Source: Nocardioides aurantiacus (GTDB lineage Bacteria > Actinomycetota > Actinomycetes > Propionibacteriales > Nocardioidaceae). Taken from it: a stretch of DNA of 64,000 nucleotides. The stretch covers positions 1,984,001-2,048,000 of the forward strand of contig NZ_RKHO01000001.1 of assembly GCF_003752505.1 (NCBI RefSeq), written 5' to 3'. Shown here piece by piece: positions 58,546 through 64,000 of the stretch. The notes beneath the pieces were generated by a model. That model was not told the DNA's origin and made no database searches. It saw nothing but the letters and a program-made list of their open reading frames with translations. The first letter of the stretch is position 1. Each line of letters begins with the position of its first letter. The position numbers were made by a program, and so were the translations under genes.

Positions 58546-60065
58546 CGGTCGCGGCGTTGTCGGGGCACGCCGATGCCGAGTGGGATGGTCGCTGCCGCGA
58601 AAGCAGCGTCGTGCGCTCCGTCGAGCGGCAGTGGGCTGAACCCGCACAGCCGGACGGTGGCGTCGAGCCGTCGGCCGTAGTCCTGGCTGCCCCAGGACGC
58701 GGGCACGGTGACCGAGAGGACCGATGACACTCGGACCAGCGACCGGCCCGCGGCCAGCTTTTCGTCGGTCTCGCGGACCTGGTCGCTGGCGCGTCGGTCA
58801 CGGGCGCGCTCGACCCGTCCGACCTTGTGGCGCATCTCCGCAGCCATCGCCGCCGACATCTCGGCCCGCCCGGTCGAGCGGTCGGCGCTGCGTTGCCCCA
58901 CCGGCCGGTAGAACACCGTGATCGCGCGGCGCTCCCCCATCTCGGATGGCACCAGCGCCCGCGCGAGGGCGCCCAACACGGCGCCGTTGCGGGGCAGCAA
59001 GATGCTGGTCGACACCGACAGCCACTCGCCGTGGCGGTACGACCGAAGGCTCGTCGACGCGGTGGTCGGGCCGGCGGCAGCCACCGGCACCCCGGTCGCG
59101 ACGCCGGTCGCGACGCCGTCGCGGTCGCGTTGGAGGGAGGCGTCGGCCAGGGCCGCGGCATCGCCCGGCTCGAAGCCCGTCCTGATGACGGTCGCCAGGT
59201 CAGCGGCGCCCAGCCACGCCACCTCGGTGCAGCCGATGACCCCGACCAACCGGGCCTCCACCTCCGCCAGGAGGCCGTGCAGGATGCGGGCGCGGCCGGT
59301 CACCCCACGGCCGGCTCGGCGGGCATCTCGAGCGATCGTGTCCTCCCGAACAACGACGGTCACGAACGCCTCGGTGCGAACGGCAGCGCCGCTGATGGCA
59401 GCGTCGAGCTGGTGGTGGATCTCGGCGCTGAGCTCAGGTTCGGTGACACGGGCGTGCTGTCGGACCCAGGCCGCGCGGCGGGTGCCGTCATCGGGCACGG
59501 TGCGGACCTGCAGGGCGATCAGGCTGATCTGGCCCGCCGCGGAGGCGGCCTCAACGAGCTCCGCGAGCCCTGATCCCATCAGGCGGCGATCGAGGGTGTC
59601 GCTCATTCCGACCCCAGGGTGGGTGATCCGGGCCGTCGCGGCCCAGGTCCTCGCGGATCGGTCCTGGATGAGTGCGGGCCGGGTCAGCTGTCCTGAGAAC
59701 GGTGGGCCGTCGTGGATCCTCACGCCGGCCAGGACGCCGGGCAGGTCGGCCTCTCTCGGGTCGTCGACGTCGCCGACGGCGGCGCGGGACTGCCATCGGC
59801 TCCAGCCAAGAGCTCGTGCGACGAGGTGGCGCACGAGCACGCCGATCCACTGTGCAGCGGACCACCCTCGCACTGGGATGCAGATCAGGGCCGAGGACAC
59901 GCCCCACAGCGGGAGCAGCCCGAAGAGTGCCTTCCACTCCCCGACCGCCATGGCCAGCCAGGCCGGGATCGCCGACCCGACGACCAGGAACAGCTGCGGG
60001 CCCGTGAGGCCGAAGAACCAGCCCTGCCTGTCACGGGCTGCCGAGGCTCCGTAGACGGTGCTCAT
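58542..60065 (-). CDS. SCO6880-family T4SS protein
   Basis: 507 residues. Two N-terminal membrane helices (~18-60), followed by a large soluble part whose organisation (WIGVLVRHLVARALGWSRWQ, then SLIALQVRTVPDDGTRRAAWVR) fits the SCO6880 family, a VirB4-companion that may contribute the N-terminal domain missing from the ATPase next door. Interaction with the VirB4 ATPase is inferred from gene order and overlap. Confidence 0.8.
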   Translation of the reverse strand: MSTVYGASAARDRQGWFFGLTGPQLFLVVGSAIPAWLAMAVGEWKALFGLLPLWGVSSALICIPVRGWSAAQWIGVLVRHLVARALGWSRWQSRAAVGDVDDPREADLPGVLAGVRIHDGPPFSGQLTRPALIQDRSARTWAATARITHPGVGMSDTLDRRLMGSGLAELVEAASAAGQISLIALQVRTVPDDGTRRAAWVRQHARVTEPELSAEIHHQLDAAISGAAVRTEAFVTVVVREDTIARDARRAGRGVTGRARILHGLLAEVEARLVGVIGCTEVAWLGAADLATVIRTGFEPGDAAALADASLQRDRDGVATGVATGVPVAAAGPTTASTSLRSYRHGEWLSVSTSILLPRNGAVLGALARALVPSEMGERRAITVFYRPVGQRSADRSTGRAEMSAAMAAEMRHKVGRVERARDRRASDQVRETDEKLAAGRSLVRVSSVLSVTVPASWGSQDYGRRLDATVRLCGFSPLPLDGAHDAAFAAATIPLGIGVPRQRRDR

Positions 60066-61612
60066 GCGATGAACGCCCCATCAGCAGCTCCGCCAGCTGC
60101 CTCGCCGTCGCCGCCACCATCGGCCACCGGTCCCGCACCGGGGTGGTGGTCGATGTGAGCTGGGTCGTGCGCCACCCCGGCCCCAGGGTCGGAGTCGTGC
60201 CCGTGGTGCCCGCTGCCGTGCTCGCCCACTGCGCCACCGTGGGCGTCCCAGCCGTGACCGACCCGGGTGCGCGGCGCGCCGGTGCCGCCGCTGCGGCGCC
60301 GCGGTTGAGGTGTGGTGTCGTAGTAGCCCTGGTGGCCGACCCCGGCCTGGCCCATGACATCGACGGTCATCGAGGCGCCGCTTGCGGCGACGCTGCCGGC
60401 CTTGTCCATCGCTCCCCCGACCGCCTTGCCTGCTGCGCCGAAGGCATGGGTGAGCGTGGACCCGAACCGGCTCGCGGTCTCGGCGTCCGCCGAGTCCTCG
60501 CTCGACGATCTGCCGTCCGCCACAGACTGAGTGGCGGCGCCCGAGCCCTGGTCGGCGCCCGCTCGGCGACCAGACAGCAGACCGGATACCCCGCCGTTGG
60601 CAGCCATCGTCGACCTGAACGAGGCCCCGGACGCGGTGCCCGGGTCGACGAACGCCAAGAGCCGGAACAACGCCATCGGGCAGAAGCAGGCCACGAGCAG
60701 AATGACGCACCCGACCACCGCCATGCCCACGTTCCCTGCACTGCTGCCGGACTGTTGAGCAGTGTCGGCTACGGCACCGAGCTGGGCCGCCGCCTGGCTG
60801 CCGCCCGAGGCGAGCGCACCGCTGGCCTGGGCCCGCTGCGTCTGGGCAGCGTCCGGGAAGGCGGCTCGGGAGATCTGGACACCCAACCCGACGACGAGGG
60901 CGAGCAACGGCGCGGTCAGGCAGGCAGCGGCAAACCAGCGAATCGACTTCCACAGCCAGGCACGGGTGCCCTCGCCCAGCGCACCTGCGGCAGCGAGGGG
61001 CATGGTGGCGGTCAGGATCAGCAGCGCTGCCTCGCGCACCAGGGTGATCAGCAGGTAGCCGAACGCGGCCGGCACCAGCAGCAGCATGGAGCACAGACCG
61101 AGGACCGCCGACTGGACAGTGCCGGTCACCCGGTCAGGGAGTCCCGCTGACACGGCGTACCCGGCGAAGCCGTCGACGCCCAACAGCTGGTGCAGCAGCC
61201 CCGTGGTGAGCCCGGCGCAGCCCAGCACAAGCACGGCGCAGACACTGACCCACATCGTCACGACCGCGCCGTACTGCACCACCCCCACGACCAGCGCACC
61301 GAGCGTGCGACCGTCCCGGCGTACCGCCGCGAGCCCGACCTGCGCGAGGCCGACCACGAGTGCCACGACGAACGACAGCCACAGCGTGGTCCCGTACAGC
61401 CGCCCCAGGCCAGGGTCGGCGACATCGGGAGTGACGAACCGGTCGATGACACCGAAGACCATCTCGATCAGCCACAGCCCGGCCGACCACAGCGCCATCA
61501 TCATTGCGGTGAAGGTGTCAGCCACACCCTGCTGGACCGCGTCGCCCGCCCAGTCGAACGGGTCCAGGTCGACCAGCGGCAGGCCCGGCCCGCCCACGAC
61601 GGCGGTCTTCAT
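60062..61612 (-). CDS. Polytopic VirB6/TrbL-like channel protein
   Basis: 516 residues. Six or so membrane helices between ~25 and ~330, for example FVVALVVGLAQVGLAAV and MLLLVPAAFGYLLITLV, then a long cytoplasmic or exported polar tail (~340-516) rich in Gly, His, Asp and Ala, including GHGWDAHGGAVGEHGSGHHG. Fits the inner-membrane channel component of Gram-positive conjugation systems. The His-rich tail is distinctive. Confidence 0.78.
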   Translation of the reverse strand: MKTAVVGGPGLPLVDLDPFDWAGDAVQQGVADTFTAMMMALWSAGLWLIEMVFGVIDRFVTPDVADPGLGRLYGTTLWLSFVVALVVGLAQVGLAAVRRDGRTLGALVVGVVQYGAVVTMWVSVCAVLVLGCAGLTTGLLHQLLGVDGFAGYAVSAGLPDRVTGTVQSAVLGLCSMLLLVPAAFGYLLITLVREAALLILTATMPLAAAGALGEGTRAWLWKSIRWFAAACLTAPLLALVVGLGVQISRAAFPDAAQTQRAQASGALASGGSQAAAQLGAVADTAQQSGSSAGNVGMAVVGCVILLVACFCPMALFRLLAFVDPGTASGASFRSTMAANGGVSGLLSGRRAGADQGSGAATQSVADGRSSSEDSADAETASRFGSTLTHAFGAAGKAVGGAMDKAGSVAASGASMTVDVMGQAGVGHQGYYDTTPQPRRRSGGTGAPRTRVGHGWDAHGGAVGEHGSGHHGHDSDPGAGVAHDPAHIDHHPGAGPVADGGGDGEAAGGAADGAFIA

Positions 61613-62424
61613 CCGTCACCCTCGAGCCACCGGTAGCCGGCGGCATACGACGCCGCGGTACCTGGCCAGATCGACGGGGCCGGAGCCGGCTCGGCACCGG
61701 CCCCGATGACCCACCGCTCCCCCACCCAGCGCATCCGTTGGCAGTCGGCCACCGCGACCCGCTGCGGCGCCTCTCCCGTAACGCTGACGGTGAGGACGAA
61801 GTCCACGCACGGGATCACGTAGCCGTCTCCAACGCGACCCTTGATGCGCCCCATCGCCGGCCGCAGCTCGACGACGAGGTCATCGGCCCCGTCTGCGGGT
61901 AGGCCGGCAGACGACAGCAACTGCGCCACCGCCCCCACCCCGGACCACGTCCGCGCGGTCGGTCCCCCTGGCTCTGCCCAGGCCGTGACCACCTTCTGCG
62001 CCGTGACGACAGACACGGACTCGATGGCGCGGCGGTCGACCTCGACCAGCTGCGCCAGTGCGCCTTCCGGTGTCTTAGGGAAACCGGTCGGAACCCCCAC
62101 CTCACCCGCCCTCGTCGCTGCAGGCAGCGCGATGGACGCATGCGAGGCGGCCTCGAGCGGACCCGCGAGCGCCTGCTGCAGATCGGCCGGCTGCATCGGC
62201 GAGTCCGCGACCGCGTCCTCCTCCGACAGCTCGCGCTCTACGTGCCCCGATCCAGGCCTTGCACCGGCACTCGGAGGCCCTTGGGTCCCGGTGACAACGG
62301 ACCAGACACCGAACCCGGCGACGACGAGGCCGGCCATGACCGACACCGCGAGCAGGAGCTGGACGCGACGGCGACCCCACGGCTCCGGAGCTGGGTGCGT
62401 GGGTCGGCGGTAACGCCGGAACAT
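61609..62424 (-). CDS. TcpC/VirB8-like conjugation protein
   Basis: 271 residues from ATG 62424, sharing one base with the upstream stop. One N-terminal membrane helix (LLLAVSVMAGLVVAGFGVWSVV), then an extracytoplasmic part ending in a beta-rich domain (DFVLTVSVTGEAPQRVAVADCQRM) with the outline of a TcpC or NTF2-like fold. Likely links the channel to the cell-wall hydrolase. Confidence 0.7.
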   Translation of the reverse strand: MFRRYRRPTHPAPEPWGRRRVQLLLAVSVMAGLVVAGFGVWSVVTGTQGPPSAGARPGSGHVERELSEEDAVADSPMQPADLQQALAGPLEAASHASIALPAATRAGEVGVPTGFPKTPEGALAQLVEVDRRAIESVSVVTAQKVVTAWAEPGGPTARTWSGVGAVAQLLSSAGLPADGADDLVVELRPAMGRIKGRVGDGYVIPCVDFVLTVSVTGEAPQRVAVADCQRMRWVGERWVIGAGAEPAPAPSIWPGTAASYAAGYRWLEGDG

Positions 62425-62711
62425 CAGCAGCCCTTGCCGACGATGGCCCACAAGATGCCGTAGATCGTCACGTAGCCGATTGCGGCCAGGACGACGTACA
62501 CCAGCCCCGAGGCGCCCATCTGGCTCGCACGCGACATCGCGCCCAGGCGTCCCACCACGATGGCACCCACCGAGATGAAGCCGGCCGCGATGATGACCGC
62601 TGCGACGCCGTACTTCACCCACCCCATCAGCAGGTCGGTGTACGGCTCGATCCCCGCCGGCGCCTGGGCGCAGACGTTCTTGATGTCCAGCACGATCAGC
62701 TTCCCGATCAT
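62424..62711 (-). CDS. Small two-helix membrane protein of the T4SS (VirB2/TrbC-like)
   Basis: 95 residues. Helices VKYGVAAVIIAAGFISVGAIV and LVYVVLAAIGYVTIYGILWAIV separated by a basic loop. The size and position fit a VirB2/TrbC-like pilin or a channel subunit; it has no clear signal peptide. Starts in the ATGA overlap with the ParA-like gene. Confidence 0.68.
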   Translation of the reverse strand: MIGKLIVLDIKNVCAQAPAGIEPYTDLLMGWVKYGVAAVIIAAGFISVGAIVVGRLGAMSRASQMGASGLVYVVLAAIGYVTIYGILWAIVGKGC

Positions 62712-63583
62712 CGAAGCACCCTTCGTTGTAGCCGTTCACTCAGTCGTGAGCCAGAGATGGCGGCAGGGACCCGCGCAAGGCGCGCCACCGCGGCAACCAC
62801 CGCCCGCGGCATCGGTCTCTCATCGATGCCCTCGACCGCCAGCTGACGGTCGGACGGCACGAGCGCCGTACGCCCGTCCTCAATCGCACGCGTCACGTAG
62901 GGACCGAAGGATGAGGCGACGACACGCGGCCACCTCGACGCACCCACTGCCACGAGTCGAGCGCCCTCAGGAAGCCCCGCCAACGCCCGCTCAGCGGACC
63001 GCACCCCAGGAACCGACGCCCGGCAGACGAGCACCACCTGAGACCGATCCGTCAGTAGGTTCTGCGTCTCGATCAAACCGACGCACCAGGGCCACGGACG
63101 GCCGACGTCCACCACCGCCCACCCGATCTCAGGCCAGCCGTCAGTAGGAACCCCTTCCATTCGGGACGCGCACTCAGCCGGTCGGAGCACGGTCACCTGC
63201 CCACGTCGACCGGCACGCCACCCGTCCGCCGGACTCGCCACCTCGACACCAGCCGTAGCGTCGAGACCGGAGGCCTCGGGATCGGCCAGGTCCACCAGGA
63301 CCACGCGGCCATCACCCCCGCAGGCCGCGTCCGCAACTTCACTAATCGCCACCGCGACCGTGGAGGCCCCGGCACCAGGGTGCGCACCCACCACGACCCA
63401 CTGCGTTCCGACCCCAGCTGTGTGGCGTCCCCCATCCGTCGGAAGGTCCGTGGGGCGCCGTACCGGATGAGGGATTCCTTGCTGTTCGCGCAGCGCTAGG
63501 ACAAGGTCGGACACCGTGACCGCGCACGTCGCAGTCACTGCCACCGCTCCAAACGATTGTTTGTTGCCGGCGCGTCGGGCCAT
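62708..63583 (-). CDS. ParA/MinD-like ATPase-related protein
   Basis: 291 residues. A deviant Walker motif GAHPGAGASTVAVAIS (~65) has His-Pro in place of Lys-Gly; VVLVDLADPEASGLD (~93) carries the second signature. The C-terminal part is helical and basic. The substitution of the Lys suggests weak or no ATPase activity, as in DUF6668-like proteins of actinobacterial elements. Perhaps positions the transfer machinery. Confidence 0.74.
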   Translation of the reverse strand: MARRAGNKQSFGAVAVTATCAVTVSDLVLALREQQGIPHPVRRPTDLPTDGGRHTAGVGTQWVVVGAHPGAGASTVAVAISEVADAACGGDGRVVLVDLADPEASGLDATAGVEVASPADGWRAGRRGQVTVLRPAECASRMEGVPTDGWPEIGWAVVDVGRPWPWCVGLIETQNLLTDRSQVVLVCRASVPGVRSAERALAGLPEGARLVAVGASRWPRVVASSFGPYVTRAIEDGRTALVPSDRQLAVEGIDERPMPRAVVAAVARLARVPAAISGSRLSERLQRRVLR

Positions 63584-63684
63584 GCAACGCCGGCAGCCAC
63601 GTCCGCTGCGGCCACCTGAGCCGGCCGAATCCGCTCAGCTCTCATGCGCATGACAGGTCCTGCCCGCATCGGGTCGCAGACACC

Positions 63685-63999
63685 TCAGGCCACCTCACTG
63701 AGGTAACGCGGCGCGGCAGCCCTCAACGCGTCCAGGACGCGATTGCGGTGGCGCACCACGGTCTTCGTGCAGACGCCACGACGCTCGGCCACCAGTCGCA
63801 ACGCCGCATCAGACGAGACGCCCCGGGTGCACCGATCTGAGCTGTCGACCTGGTGACCGGCCTCCAGAAGGTCCACCAGCAGGTCGACGTCATCGCCAGA
63901 GATGGCACGACAGGAACGCGCCCACCGCACCAACTGCACGAACTCGCGGTCCGTCGCCTCAGAGCCTGATGCGGAATGGGCCTCGGCGGGCTGAGCGCC
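63685..63999 (-). CDS. HTH/sigma-region-4-like protein, truncated by the window edge
   Basis: The frame stays open to the window edge, so the N-terminus lies outside. Visible part: FVQLVRWARSCRAISGDDVD, a segment with paired Cys, then ALRLVAERRGVCTKTVVRHR, a helix-turn-helix like that of sigma region 4, ending in ALRAAAPRYLSEVA. Similar small proteins head T4SS operons of actinobacterial elements. Likely a regulator of the operon downstream. Confidence 0.62.
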   Translation of the reverse strand, partial: GAQPAEAHSASGSEATDREFVQLVRWARSCRAISGDDVDLLVDLLEAGHQVDSSDRCTRGVSSDAALRLVAERRGVCTKTVVRHRNRVLDALRAAAPRYLSEVA

Positions 64000-64000
64000 G

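Noticed and set aside
1-64000. tRNA, rRNA or riboswitch genes
   Set aside because: No cloverleaf-like block with a TTCGA arm, no rRNA sequence and no recognisable riboswitch core was seen on either strand.

Overview
The window is very GC-rich and dense. It has short leaders, many GTG and TTG starts, 4-base stop/start overlaps, and regulator families typical of high-GC Actinobacteria (ANTAR, WYL, TipAS-type MerR). A SCO6880/VirB4-type conjugation operon fits the same group. Gene style suggests a Nocardioides-like actinobacterium, but there is no rRNA, tRNA or housekeeping marker to fix the genus. Most of the 64 kb reads as accessory DNA.

Layout. Positions 1-2000 hold the end of a GAF-ANTAR RNA-binding regulator and an epimerase-like gene. 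Positions 2.1-8.4 kb form a run of single genes (a broken DUF3592-like gene, a HEPN/zinc-ribbon protein, a frameshifted membrane protein, a trypsin-trypco2 pair). These are separated by copies of an 18-bp motif, consensus CAGGCGGCGGTGTGACGC. Positions 8.5-19.9 kb carry small regulator/enzyme modules: TipAS regulator with amidohydrolase, TetR with SDR, TetR with two oxidoreductases, WYL with RidA. Positions 20.1-32.7 kb are bounded by two near-identical 417-residue MerR-methyltransferase fusions. Between them lie a TIR protein, a WYL/MFS/UvrA-like/VOC resistance module, a serine recombinase, a RHH-toxin pair and GNAT genes. Positions 32.9-35.6 kb hold MerR, VOC, arginase-fold and alpha/beta hydrolase genes.

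Positions 35.7-45.2 kb form a second run of motif-separated small genes: membrane proteins, a HEPN-like protein, a lipoprotein, an orphan ModA-like protein, a cold-shock/DUF1294 fusion and a CoiA-like nuclease. It includes two near-identical tyrosine recombinases, each with the same motif about 100 bp upstream. All the motif copies point the same way. The arrangement (recombinase, adjacent site, unrelated genes each bounded by the site) looks like a gene-cassette array that is not a classical integron. This is the most novel signal in the window.

Positions 45.3-52.4 kb hold a tightly coupled operon: SIS-HAD fusion, phosphoribosyltransferase-like protein, large P-loop ATPase and an unknown protein. 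It faces a convergent PfkB sugar kinase. It reads as a sugar/nucleotide-chemistry conflict or signalling system. Positions 52.7-64 kb, all on the minus strand, are the type IV secretion operon of an integrative conjugative element: HTH protein, ParA-like, small membrane protein, TcpC/VirB8-like, VirB6/TrbL-like, SCO6880, VirB4, a lysozyme-M23-EEP fusion, a small membrane protein, coupling protein and an accessory gene. No relaxase is visible, so the element continues beyond the right edge.

Two repeat types sit on top of this: hairpin-forming short tandem repeats dispersed at five loci, one with paired compensatory changes, and several clean operators in divergent intergenic gaps. All calls are from reading the sequence; no database search was made.
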